From assembly GCA_018970885.1 (NCBI GenBank), contig JAGWVL010000006.1, forward strand, positions 1 to 46,484: a stretch of 46,484 nucleotides of DNA, written 5' to 3'. This stretch comes from Actinomycetales bacterium (lineage in GTDB: Bacteria; Actinomycetota; Actinomycetes; Nanopelagicales; Nanopelagicaceae). Shown here one piece after another: positions 32,365 to 40,419 of this stretch; the first letter of the stretch is position 1, and every line of letters starts with the position of its first letter. Below the pieces are notes generated by a model. It had not been told where the DNA came from. It did not search any database and worked only from the letters and a program-made list of their open reading frames with translations. A program made the position numbers and the translations under genes.

Positions 32365-34266
32365 TTACCCTACGGTAATCGTCACCAAGCTGCCACGTTT
32401 TACCTTGGTGTTGACCGCTGGTGAAACTCTCTTAACAACTTTCTTCTTGTTCTTACCAATTGGTACAACCTTGACCTTTAAACCAAGGGATTCAAGCATT
32501 TCCTTTGCAGCGTTTGCCTCCATCGTGATAACAGTCTTTGGGATGTATGTATAGCGAGGTCCCTTCGAGATCAAGATTGAAACCCTGCCACCCTTATTTG
32601 CAGTAGCACCGCCTGGTGGATTTTGTGAAATAACTGCAAGCTCTGGAACAGTTTCATTAAAGGCATATCCTGCTTCAACAACAAAACCTGCCTCAGTTAA
32701 CTCATTAAGAGCTTGCTCACCACTCTTACCGAGATAGGAAGCTAGCGCGACCTGTTCAATTCCCTTTGATACCAACACATTGACAGTTGTATCTCGCTTT
32801 ACCAAAGTTCCCGATGCAGGCGAAGTTGAGATAACAAAACCCTTTGGTATATCTGAGCTAAATATTTCCGTAATTGTCCCTACAACAAGTGGAGACTTTT
32901 CGATGGCAAGTTGAGCCGCTTCTGGTGTTAATCCTTTAGTTATCGGAACCGCGTAACGCTCAGGGCCCTTCGAAACAATGAGCTTAACCGAGCCCCCCGC
33001 ATCAATCTTTCCGCCACCTGAAGGAATACTTTCGATGATTTTTCCTTTAGGGATTTCTTCATCAAATCTATTTTCAACAACAACTGCGTTTAATCCCAAA
33101 GGCGAAATTACACTGACCGCCTCATCAAAGCTTCCACCAACTACAGATGGAACAACAACACGTGAACCTGGACCGACTAATGTCCACCAACCACCCACGC
33201 CTAAAACAATTGCAAGAATCAATGCGACTTTGCGGTTACGACGAACCCGCTTGCTAGCACGCTGCTTTTTCTCTTCTTTACGGCGGATCTCTTTGGTTGT
33301 CTCTACGACTGGAGCGGTAATTTCAACTGGCGCAACCTCCTCTTTAACCTTCTTGCGTGCTTTTTCACGGATTGGCTCAACTGGAAGATCTAATCCGAGA
33401 TCCATTTGATTTTTGCGGGGATCCAAATCAATCTGAATCTGATGTAACTTTTCTAGGAAATCTCCTGCGGTGCGTGGGCGCTCATCTGGGTTCTTCGCTG
33501 TTGAACTTGCGATCAAATCATCAAGTGCTTGTGGGGCATCTTTGCGCTTGCTGCGAAGACGAGGAATTTCATCATTAACATGCATGTATGCGATTTGAAT
33601 TGGAGACTCTGCTGAAAATGGTTTTTCACCTGTGAGCATCTCATAAGCAACAATGCCTACTGCGTACACATCGCTTCGAGAATCAGCTACACCGCGTTGC
33701 ACCTGTTCAGGTGAGAGATACGAAACACTTCCCAAGATCACACTTGATTCAGCGGTCATAGTTGAACCAATAATCTCACCCCGGGCTAATCCAAAATCTG
33801 CAATCTTGACGCGACCTTCCTTCGAGATCAAAATGTTTTCCGGTTTGATATCTCGGTGAACTATTCCCAAACTATGGGCGGCGGCTAAGGCGCTCAAAAT
33901 GGGAGTTAAATAATTGATTGCATCCTTAATTTCAAAACGGCCACGTTCATTGAGATATTCGCGAAGAGTATGTCCCTCAATCAACTCCATTACTAAAAAG
34001 ACAGCAGGAACTCCGCTTTGATTCCACCCTTGATCCTGCACCGCAACGATATTGGGATGGGATAAAGCTGCAGCAGCCTTCGCCTCCTTGATGAAGCGAG
34101 AAACAAATGATTCATCCTGAGCAAGGTGTGGATGCATGATCTTGACCGCAACTTTTCTATCAAGTCGAGTATCGATAGCTTCATAGATTGAAGCCATTCC
34201 ACCATTGGCGACCTGGCGCAGTAATTGGTAGCGCCCATCAATGAGCTCACCAGACAGATCAGACAT
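32365..34266 (-). CDS. pknL: Serine/threonine protein kinase with PASTA domains (PknL/PknB type)
   Basis: 633 residues from ATG 34266 (MSDLSG); the ORF track adds two codons. TAAAAT six bases before this ATG supports the choice. The kinase domain fills residues 1-275: VANGGMASIYEA loop, VAVKIM lysine, HRDIKPENI catalytic loop, DFGLA, and SPEQ. A basic linker, one membrane segment (about 345-365) and four PASTA repeats follow outside the cell. PASTA domains sense peptidoglycan fragments, so it likely regulates wall growth or division. Position near aroG, a prenyltransferase gene and metF mirrors mycobacterial pknL, hence the symbol, although the PASTA array is more PknB-like. Confidence 0.92.
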   Translation of the reverse strand: MSDLSGELIDGRYQLLRQVANGGMASIYEAIDTRLDRKVAVKIMHPHLAQDESFVSRFIKEAKAAAALSHPNIVAVQDQGWNQSGVPAVFLVMELIEGHTLREYLNERGRFEIKDAINYLTPILSALAAAHSLGIVHRDIKPENILISKEGRVKIADFGLARGEIIGSTMTAESSVILGSVSYLSPEQVQRGVADSRSDVYAVGIVAYEMLTGEKPFSAESPIQIAYMHVNDEIPRLRSKRKDAPQALDDLIASSTAKNPDERPRTAGDFLEKLHQIQIDLDPRKNQMDLGLDLPVEPIREKARKKVKEEVAPVEITAPVVETTKEIRRKEEKKQRASKRVRRNRKVALILAIVLGVGGWWTLVGPGSRVVVPSVVGGSFDEAVSVISPLGLNAVVVENRFDEEIPKGKIIESIPSGGGKIDAGGSVKLIVSKGPERYAVPITKGLTPEAAQLAIEKSPLVVGTITEIFSSDIPKGFVISTSPASGTLVKRDTTVNVLVSKGIEQVALASYLGKSGEQALNELTEAGFVVEAGYAFNETVPELAVISQNPPGGATANKGGRVSILISKGPRYTYIPKTVITMEANAAKEMLESLGLKVKVVPIGKNKKKVVKRVSPAVNTKVKRGSLVTITVG

Positions 34267-34272
34267 GTGCAA

Positions 34273-34278
34273 ATTTTA
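34273..34278 (-). promoter_or_regulatory. -10 element for the PASTA kinase gene
   Basis: TAAAAT on the minus strand, then TTGCAC and ATG 34266; this decides the start codon. Confidence 0.5.
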
Positions 34279-34304
34279 TGGAGCCGACCATGTACAAGGC
34301 CTAA

Positions 34305-34314
34305 GGGCGCGCCC
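34305..34314. repeat. GC-rich palindrome GGGCGCGCCC
   Basis: A perfect 10-base palindrome in the short gap between the P-loop kinase gene and the PASTA kinase gene. The same 10-mer occurs at 10453-10462 in the end of psuK. It may be a protein-binding site or chance. Confidence 0.35.
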
Positions 34315-34321
34315 AAAAACC

Positions 34322-34813
34322 TTATGAAGTGAGTTTAAACTCGCAGTTTTCTCTCGTTTGATCTGTAGCAAAGTGAATTGCTTGATCAATCTGCCATTGA
34401 CGCATTTGCTTCTCAAGATGTGCACCGTCACGAGCTAAAACTCGTTGTAAACCGGTATCAGCATCAATATCTAGCCAATAGGTTATAGCACCAGCTTCTC
34501 GCACAATTGCTTGTGCGGCACCAACACCTTCAATGATCAAGTAATCGGTGGGCGAAACTATTTCTTCGCGATCAAACTTCATTGAGTACCAATTAAAGAG
34601 CCTGATTGTGCAGTCAACACCGGCTAGGTGAGCCGAACTAATCATGTGCAAAGTATCTGTCAGATACTGGCCAAGAGCGTTCTCCCAGCCGTTATATAAA
34701 TCATCCATGTGGATCACACGAACTGTTGAGTGCGCTGAGTATTCAGCTTCAAGCTGAGAAGCGAGCGTGGTCTTACCCGCACCTGCTGGACCATCAATGG
34801 CTAAGAGAGTCAT
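34322..34813 (-). CDS. Small P-loop kinase (uridine kinase-like), candidate vitamin kinase
   Basis: 163 residues. Walker A GPAGAGKTT is at the N-terminus (residues about 8-16); HMDDLYNGW resembles the substrate/lid region of uridine/pantothenate-type kinases, LIIEGVGA is a Walker B-like strand, and VLARDGAHLE a lid-like segment. It belongs to an actinobacterial group usually labelled uridine kinase-like or hypothetical; the true substrate is unknown. It overlaps pnuT by 20 bases and lies behind the TPP riboswitch. It could therefore phosphorylate thiamine or a precursor, trapping it in the cell (inference). It shows no thiamine pyrophosphokinase or ThiD signature that I recognise. Confidence 0.8.
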   Translation of the reverse strand: MTLLAIDGPAGAGKTTLASQLEAEYSAHSTVRVIHMDDLYNGWENALGQYLTDTLHMISSAHLAGVDCTIRLFNWYSMKFDREEIVSPTDYLIIEGVGAAQAIVREAGAITYWLDIDADTGLQRVLARDGAHLEKQMRQWQIDQAIHFATDQTRENCEFKLTS

Positions 34814-35369
34814 TCCATCGTTTCCAGCCGATCACTGCAATTACTGTAAACATTCCATACAAAACTGCAGTAAACCAGTATCCAAGTAATGCGTATTGAA
34901 TGGTTCCAGCTAAATCTACGATTAACCAAACAATCCATGATTCATACTTTTCATAGACCATCATGATCTGAGCGGCCAAACTTCCGATTAATAGAAATGC
35001 ATCTGTCCATGTTGCTGCAGCACCAATATTTGATAACACAGGTGTTAATGCTGCAACACTAAACACCACAGCGATTGTAATAATCCCTCGATTTCGAGTT
35101 GACACTCTTCCCGGAACAGCTCCAGTAGGAGCCCAATCCTTCCAACCGTAAACCGCAGCGATGATAAAAACTATCTGCAGCACAGCGCTAGCAAATAGAT
35201 CAACTTGGTAAAAGAAAACTCCATACAAAGCGCTACTTAAAGCCCACCATGGCCAAGTGATTCTCTTTCCTGTGGTTCCCAGGTACACACCCACAAATGA
35301 TGAAAACGCAGCGATAAATTCTAGAATGGATACTTCATAGCCCCAGGCTGTAAATAATGTCGATGACAT
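34794..35369 (-). CDS. pnuT: PnuC-family vitamin transporter, probable thiamine importer (PnuT)
   Basis: 191 residues with about seven membrane segments and the PnuC-type motifs VYGWKDW (about residue 75) and a C-terminal YGMFTVIAVIGWKRW. PnuC proteins are facilitators that move unphosphorylated vitamins, driven by phosphorylation inside the cell. Subfamilies take up nicotinamide riboside (PnuC), riboflavin (PnuX) or thiamine (PnuT). A TPP riboswitch directly upstream assigns this one as PnuT. AAGGA, 7 bases before the ATG, follows the aptamer immediately. The overlapping kinase gene would fit the required trapping step. Confidence 0.9.
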   Translation of the reverse strand: MSSTLFTAWGYEVSILEFIAAFSSFVGVYLGTTGKRITWPWWALSSALYGVFFYQVDLFASAVLQIVFIIAAVYGWKDWAPTGAVPGRVSTRNRGIITIAVVFSVAALTPVLSNIGAAATWTDAFLLIGSLAAQIMMVYEKYESWIVWLIVDLAGTIQYALLGYWFTAVLYGMFTVIAVIGWKRWNDSLSH

Positions 35370-35462
35370 AGTTCATTCCTTTCCACATCCGCATTACCGG
35401 ATGGGTCAATCGGTCGGTCTGAATTTCAGACCCTCTCAGCCTTGTAGGCTCCCGTGGTCGTT
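35370..35462 (-). ncRNA. TPP (THI-box) riboswitch upstream of pnuT
   Basis: On the minus strand the TPP aptamer core is complete: CCACGGGAGCC, GGCTGAGAGGG, a perfect hairpin GGTCTGA-AAT-TCAGACC, then GACCCATCCGGTAATGCGGATG and GTGG closing P1 with CCAC. CTGAGA binds the pyrimidine and the CCGGTAATGCGG arm the pyrophosphate in this family. The element ends at the ribosome binding site GGAAAGGA, so ligand binding probably blocks translation. The annotated span includes the few bases up to the start codon. Confidence 0.92.
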
Positions 35463-35468
35463 ACTTTA
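35463..35468 (-). promoter_or_regulatory. Possible -10 element for the TPP riboswitch transcript
   Basis: TAAAGT on the minus strand, beginning with the crtB stop codon. A start around 35458 would give an RNA beginning right at P1. Read-through from crtB is an alternative. Confidence 0.35.
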
Positions 35469-36368
35469 GCGTGAAGTGAGTTGGCGCTTCACAAAAGCGG
35501 TACCTGCAACACGAATTCTTCTGGCGGTAGATGTCTTTGCACGATGATTAAAGATGTCATACCCAATCTTTTCAACCTCATCCACAATTCCACAATACAA
35601 AGTGCTTGCGGCTTCAATACATGGACGGCTTGATGCCTCCAGCATCTTTATCCCAGGAGCAGCCTCTGTTTGCAATTGCCGAACCCTTGCAATTTGGAAC
35701 TTCAAAGCATCAATTATTTCTGGAGTTAAAACACGGTCCTCCAGCATTTCACGTGTAACCCCAAACTGACCTAACTCCTTGAGCGGTAGGTACACACGTC
35801 CGCGATCAAGATCCTCATCTACATCGCGAATAAAGTTAGCTAACTGAAAAGCGATACCCAGCTTTTTAGCGGCTTCAAATGCATCATTGTGAAGTGGCCC
35901 CAAAATAGGAACCATCTCTAAACCGATTACAGCGGCTGAGCCATATACATACTCCAGTAGGTCTTCGTAACTTTCATACTCTTGAACAGTTAAGTCCATC
36001 GTCATCGAATGCAAAAAAGCTTCAAAGTGTTGGTGGGGGATTTCAAAACGTTTGACAGTATCGATCAAGGCACGACCTACATGATCTTGGCTAATTCCTT
36101 TTTTAAGGTCTGCCAAAACTCCATTTCCCCACGTGCTCAAAACTTCAGCCTTTTCCTCCACACTGAGCTCTGATGCCAAATCATCAACGATCTCATCGGC
36201 GTATCGAGCAAATCCATACAGCGCATGAACATAGGGACGCTTTGCCTTGGGTAACAACAAGGTCGCTAGGTAATAAGTCTTTCCGTGCAATGCATTGAGC
36301 CGCTTGCACTCTTCATAAGATGCACGAAGATCGGGATCTGTAATCCCTGCAGCGGTTAACTCATCCAT
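35466..36368 (-). CDS. crtB: Phytoene synthase
   Basis: 300 residues. Two aspartate-rich motifs bind the prenyl diphosphates through magnesium: ARYADEIVDD (about 54-63) and NFIRDVDEDLDRGRVYLP (about 178-195). KTYYLATLLLP and YVYGSAAVIG are further trans-isoprenyl-synthase boxes. It joins two geranylgeranyl diphosphates to phytoene. Its ATG immediately follows the crtI TAA, completing a crtE-crtI-crtB operon. The TPP riboswitch begins right after its stop. Confidence 0.96.
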   Translation of the reverse strand: MDELTAAGITDPDLRASYEECKRLNALHGKTYYLATLLLPKAKRPYVHALYGFARYADEIVDDLASELSVEEKAEVLSTWGNGVLADLKKGISQDHVGRALIDTVKRFEIPHQHFEAFLHSMTMDLTVQEYESYEDLLEYVYGSAAVIGLEMVPILGPLHNDAFEAAKKLGIAFQLANFIRDVDEDLDRGRVYLPLKELGQFGVTREMLEDRVLTPEIIDALKFQIARVRQLQTEAAPGIKMLEASSRPCIEAASTLYCGIVDEVEKIGYDIFNHRAKTSTARRIRVAGTAFVKRQLTSR

Positions 36369-37853
36369 TTACTTAACTGGTCCCACAATACGTTCTGCAG
36401 CTAGTCGACCGGAGATCAAAACCATGGGAACACCAACACCTGGTTGAGTTCCCGAACCGGCAAAAACAACATTTTCGATACCAGCTGCCATGTTGCGTGG
36501 TCTAAATGGACCTGTTTGGAAGAAGGTATGTGCGCTAGCAAATGGTGCGCCAGCCTCCATCCCTTGATTTTTCCAATCCAGCGGTGTTGTTATGACTTCA
36601 GTTTCAATTGCATCACCAAAACCTGTGTATCCGCGCTGTTCGAGAGTTTTGACCATGTGATCTCGGTATGGCTGTGTCTGCTTAGTCCAATCAATGTCTG
36701 CCGTCAGGTTTGGTGTAGGAAATAGAACATAGTAAGAATTTTTTCCTGCAGGAGCTAAAGCTGGATCATCTAGTGAAGGGATTGTGACTAAAACACTTGG
36801 ATCACTCATGAGTTTCTTCTGCTTAATTAACTCATCAAAGACGCCATCCCAAGATTGGCCAAAGTGTATATTGTGGTGGGCGGCAAAGTCGTATTTCTTT
36901 GAGGAGCCCACCAACATAGTTACACATGATGGGGAGTAGTTCAGGCGCTTCACGTTCAGAGGGGTCTTTCCCAGCAAATCACGCCAAGCAACAGGAAGAT
37001 CTGGATTTAAAATGATTGCATCGCATTCGATGCGCTGCCCATCTTCGGTGATGACCGCTTTTGCGCGTTTATTCTGTATGTCTACCTTTGTGACCGTTGT
37101 ATTGTACTTAAATTCAACTCCATGCTTTTGTGCAGCCGCTGCCATGGCACGCGGAACTGCGTGCATTCCACCCTTAGGGAAGAACACACCGTTGACTGAG
37201 TCCATGTATGCGATGACCGCATAAATTGCTAGCGCTTGTTGTGGGCTAACACCTGCATACATCGCCTGGAATGAGTACACCTTCTGCAATCTTGGATCCT
37301 TCATGAACTGATTCACCTTTGGTGATAGGCGACGGAAACCACCCAATGCGATAAGGCGGGCAAGGTTAGGAGTCAACAAATTAAGTGGTGAATCAATATT
37401 TCTATCGATGAAATCATTCATTTCATATTTGTATAACTTAGTTACAAAATCTACATACTTGGCATAACCAGCAGCCTCTTCTGGACTGATCTTCTCTGCA
37501 ATTTCAGCTTCCATCTGCTGTGTATTTGCATGAACATCTAACTGGGATCCATCCGCGTAAAAAGCACGGTACAAAGGTGAAACGGGCATGAGTTCTACCC
37601 AATCCTTCATGTCTTCCCCGACACAAGTAAAGGCATCCTGAATTAATGAGGGCATTGTTAAAACTGAAGGTCCGGTATCAAATGAGTAGCCATCTTTTTT
37701 CAACAAACCGCTTCGTCCACCCGGAACTGACTCGCGTTCAATAACAGTTACCTTGCGGCCAGCACCTGCCAGACGTAGCGCAGCACTTAAGCCGGCATAG
37801 CCTGCTCCAACGATAACGACATGGTCAGTGGGTCCTTTGACGCGAGCAGGCAT
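36369..37853 (-). CDS. crtI: Phytoene desaturase
   Basis: 494 residues. An N-terminal FAD-binding Rossmann motif (VVIVGAGYAGLSAALRLAGAG), the CrtI-typical GRSGLLKKDGYSFDTGPSVLTMP, and the C-terminal FAGSGTQPGVGVPMVLISGRLAAERI. It introduces double bonds into phytoene, giving neurosporene or lycopene. Its start overlaps the crtE stop by one base (TAATG). Compared with the second CrtI-type protein (40379-41875), it is the likelier true phytoene desaturase because it stands between crtE and crtB. Confidence 0.94.
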   Translation of the reverse strand: MPARVKGPTDHVVIVGAGYAGLSAALRLAGAGRKVTVIERESVPGGRSGLLKKDGYSFDTGPSVLTMPSLIQDAFTCVGEDMKDWVELMPVSPLYRAFYADGSQLDVHANTQQMEAEIAEKISPEEAAGYAKYVDFVTKLYKYEMNDFIDRNIDSPLNLLTPNLARLIALGGFRRLSPKVNQFMKDPRLQKVYSFQAMYAGVSPQQALAIYAVIAYMDSVNGVFFPKGGMHAVPRAMAAAAQKHGVEFKYNTTVTKVDIQNKRAKAVITEDGQRIECDAIILNPDLPVAWRDLLGKTPLNVKRLNYSPSCVTMLVGSSKKYDFAAHHNIHFGQSWDGVFDELIKQKKLMSDPSVLVTIPSLDDPALAPAGKNSYYVLFPTPNLTADIDWTKQTQPYRDHMVKTLEQRGYTGFGDAIETEVITTPLDWKNQGMEAGAPFASAHTFFQTGPFRPRNMAAGIENVVFAGSGTQPGVGVPMVLISGRLAAERIVGPVK

Positions 37854-38929
37854 TAAGCACTCCTTTTAGTTGCGATGTTAGCTAGCTCGACGAGCAAAGC
37901 CTTTCCATCGTTGGTGAAAAGTGATGATTCAGCTGCTTTTAAGGCAGTATCAGTAAGTTTTTCAATAGTTGATTCAATTTCAGCGCGCGCACCGGTGGTT
38001 TCAATAATCTCTTGCAAGATTGCAACGCCGCGAGCATCAAGATCTGCACGACCAAAGTACTTCTGGCAGGTTTCAGCTTGTGCAGGGGATTGGCGTTCAT
38101 GTGTCAATGCAATTAACACGGTGCGCTTACCCTCACGAAGATCATCACCTGCAGGCTTGCCAGTAACTGATGGATCTCCAAAGACACCTAAAAGGTCATC
38201 GCGAAGTTGGAAAGCTTCTCCTAATGGTAAGCCGTAGGCAGATAGTGCGGCGAAGATTTCATTACTTGGCTTTTCGCTCATGGCAGCACCCAAATGCAGC
38301 GGACGTTCAATGGTGTACTTACCCGATTTGTACCGTGCAATCTTCATCGAACGAGCTGTGCTGGTGGCTTTTTGAGTTTGTTCATGAATGTCCAAGAACT
38401 GTCCAGCCATTAACTCAACTCGCATCTCGTTATACAAAGGAATCATTCGCGCATATTGTTCAGAGGATAAGCCAGCACTGTTAATCATTTGATCAGACCA
38501 CACAAGTGCAAGGTCGCCTAGCAAGACCGCGGCAGATAATCCATATTGAGGCGCAAATCCATCAAGTTGATGCTGCACATGAATAGTTTCAAAGTGGCGA
38601 TGAATTGATGGCTTACCTCTGCGTGTATCTGACCCATCCATCAAATCATCATGAATTAACGCACAAGCTTGCAGTAACTCAAGAGCGGCAATCGCACGGG
38701 TAGTTGACTTCTCGATTGCGCCACCGGCAGCTGCAAATCCTGCATAGGCAAAAAGTGGGCGAAGCCGCTTTCCGCTATCTAATAAGAAGGAGGTCAGGGC
38801 ATCTGAGACGGGTGCTAAATCTGATGAGATCGAATTTAGATATGTGCCTTCACGGTTGAGGAAGATACTTAGCTCCTCTTCAACGGCGCTTCGCACACTC
38901 TTTAATGTTGCCTTCGGCTCTGAACTCAC
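37853..38929 (-). CDS. crtE: Geranylgeranyl diphosphate synthase
   Basis: 358 residues. The first aspartate-rich motif is HDDLMDGSDTRRGKP (about residue 95) and the second is FQLRDDLLGVFGD (about 240), with LLDSGKRLRP near residue 50. It lengthens farnesyl or shorter diphosphates to the C20 precursor used by CrtB. The GTG start has TACCGT six bases upstream, a leaderless promoter overlapping that of divergent metF. In mycobacteria an idsA-type prenyl synthase occupies the same place beside metF. Confidence 0.94.
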   Translation of the reverse strand: MSSEPKATLKSVRSAVEEELSIFLNREGTYLNSISSDLAPVSDALTSFLLDSGKRLRPLFAYAGFAAAGGAIEKSTTRAIAALELLQACALIHDDLMDGSDTRRGKPSIHRHFETIHVQHQLDGFAPQYGLSAAVLLGDLALVWSDQMINSAGLSSEQYARMIPLYNEMRVELMAGQFLDIHEQTQKATSTARSMKIARYKSGKYTIERPLHLGAAMSEKPSNEIFAALSAYGLPLGEAFQLRDDLLGVFGDPSVTGKPAGDDLREGKRTVLIALTHERQSPAQAETCQKYFGRADLDARGVAILQEIIETTGARAEIESTIEKLTDTALKAAESSLFTNDGKALLVELANIATKRSA

Positions 38930-38935
38930 GCGGTA

Positions 38936-38945
38936 ACGGTACCCT
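38936..38945. promoter_or_regulatory. Overlapping divergent -10 elements of crtE and metF
   Basis: Minus strand: TACCGT (38941-38936), then TACCGC, then GTG of crtE. Plus strand: TACCCT (38940-38945), then CACTCC, then GTG of metF. The two hexamers share two bases inside GGTACC, and only 22 bases separate the two start codons. Confidence 0.55.
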
Positions 38946-38951
38946 CACTCC

Positions 38952-39806
38952 GTGGTCTTGCGCACTTCGTATTCATTCGAGTTCTTCCCTCCAAAGGATG
39001 TTGAGGGTGAAGATCGGCTATGGGCTGCCATCGAAGGGCTTAAATCATTCGCCCCAGACTTTGTCTCAGTTACATATGGTGCAGGTGGCTCTACTCGCGA
39101 TCGCTCAATTCGAATAGCTCAAGAGATTACTAAGCGGACAGGTATTTCAACTGTTGCGCACCTGACATGTGTCGGATCTACTCGAGATGAATTGATCACA
39201 ATTTTGCACCGCTATAAAGAAGCAGGAATCACAAGTATTTTGGCACTTCGCGGAGATCCAACTGGCGGACCAAGTGCGCCATGGACTCCAACACCTGGTG
39301 GTTTCAATCATGCCGATGAATTAGTTCAATTAGCTGATGAGTTTGGTGGCTTCACTATCGGAGTCGCAGCATTTCCAGATGGTCACCCTGCATCAAAAGG
39401 AGACTTTGATAAAGATGTAGATGTACTTATTCGCAAAGAGGAGTTAGGTGCAAGCTTTGCAACCACTCAATTTTTCTTTGAAGCAAAAAAGTACACCCAA
39501 TTAGTTGAAGCACTTGCAGCCCGTGGGTCAAAGTTGGTAATCATTCCTGGCATCCTGCCCGTAACAAACGTTAAGTTACTTCATCGCATGGCCGAACTTG
39601 GTGGTACCCCAATTCCTCGCCACATCGCTGATGCTTTTGCGAAGGTTGAAAATGATCCACATGCTGTGCGTGCGCTAGGCGTAGAGATAGCAACATCACT
39701 TTGCAGAGAGTTATTGGCCGCTGGAGTACCAGGCCTACACTTTTACACAATGAATAGCTCTACAGCTACCCAAGAAATCTACAGAAAGCTCAACGATGCT
39801 CAGTAA
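38952..39806 (+). CDS. metF: 5,10-methylenetetrahydrofolate reductase
   Basis: 284 residues, a TIM-barrel flavoprotein: SFEFFPPKD at the N-terminus (catalytic Glu), VSVTYGAGGSTRDRS, STVAHLTCVG, ILALRGDPTGG, GVAAFPDGHP, and ATTQFFFEAKKYTQL. It makes 5-methyltetrahydrofolate for methionine synthesis, the same pathway as metX in this window. The GTG start fits the leaderless TACCCT promoter. The following gene overlaps it by 11 bases. Confidence 0.95.
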   Translation: MVLRTSYSFEFFPPKDVEGEDRLWAAIEGLKSFAPDFVSVTYGAGGSTRDRSIRIAQEITKRTGISTVAHLTCVGSTRDELITILHRYKEAGITSILALRGDPTGGPSAPWTPTPGGFNHADELVQLADEFGGFTIGVAAFPDGHPASKGDFDKDVDVLIRKEELGASFATTQFFFEAKKYTQLVEALAARGSKLVIIPGILPVTNVKLLHRMAELGGTPIPRHIADAFAKVENDPHAVRALGVEIATSLCRELLAAGVPGLHFYTMNSSTATQEIYRKLNDAQ

Positions 39807-40419
39807 CCAAGAGTTCAAGGCAAAGTGGAGTTCTTTGCATAGCGATGCTCAAACAACGGGAGTTGTCGGTGCATGGCTGAACATTTCTTATCGCTTTGGT
39901 TTGATCTGCACCTTGCTTCGTATTTCTCCAAACGCGCTGACCTACTTGGGCTTGTTAGGTGCGGTCGGAACTGCATTAACAGCGCAAACCTGGTGGTCTA
40001 TTGGCTTCCTGGTTTTCTCACTATTTTGCGATGGAATCGATGGCAGCGTTGCAATTTTCCAGCAGCGTGATAGCAAATGGGGTGCAACTCTAGATTCAGT
40101 TGTGGATCGAATTAGCGAAGCGCTGTGGTTCTATACCCTGTATGTAATTGGTGTTCCTGCGTGGATTCCGATCGCTCTGTGGAGCGTTGCAGCCTTTCAA
40201 GAGTATGCGCGAACAAAGTTGATCTCACTAGGAGTTAGCGATCTTGGTGTTGTCACTCCAGCTGAACGCCCAATGCGAGCAAGTTACATATTCATCATCT
40301 TGGTGTTGAATTTACTAGGACTTCCAGGTGTAACCGTTCTTTCTATGATTTTCTTTGCGATACAGTGTTACAGCTTTATTAGTGTCGTGCGTTTTTCTCG
40401 TAGCCAATTGCTTCAGTAA
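39796..40419 (+). CDS. CDP-alcohol phosphatidyltransferase family protein
   Basis: 207 residues with several membrane segments. The family motif D-x2-D-G-x2-A-R-x8-G-x3-D-x3-D appears as DGIDGSVAI-x8-G-ATL-D-SVV-D (about 76-102). All metal-binding aspartates are present, but the usual Arg after Ala is Ile. The family makes phospholipids from CDP-diacylglycerol or related compounds. Which alcohol is used is unknown, and the changed position may mark a divergent substrate. It overlaps metF by 11 bases and, tail to tail, the crtD-like gene by 41 bases. Confidence 0.85.
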   Translation: MLSNQEFKAKWSSLHSDAQTTGVVGAWLNISYRFGLICTLLRISPNALTYLGLLGAVGTALTAQTWWSIGFLVFSLFCDGIDGSVAIFQQRDSKWGATLDSVVDRISEALWFYTLYVIGVPAWIPIALWSVAAFQEYARTKLISLGVSDLGVVTPAERPMRASYIFIILVLNLLGLPGVTVLSMIFFAIQCYSFISVVRFSRSQLLQ

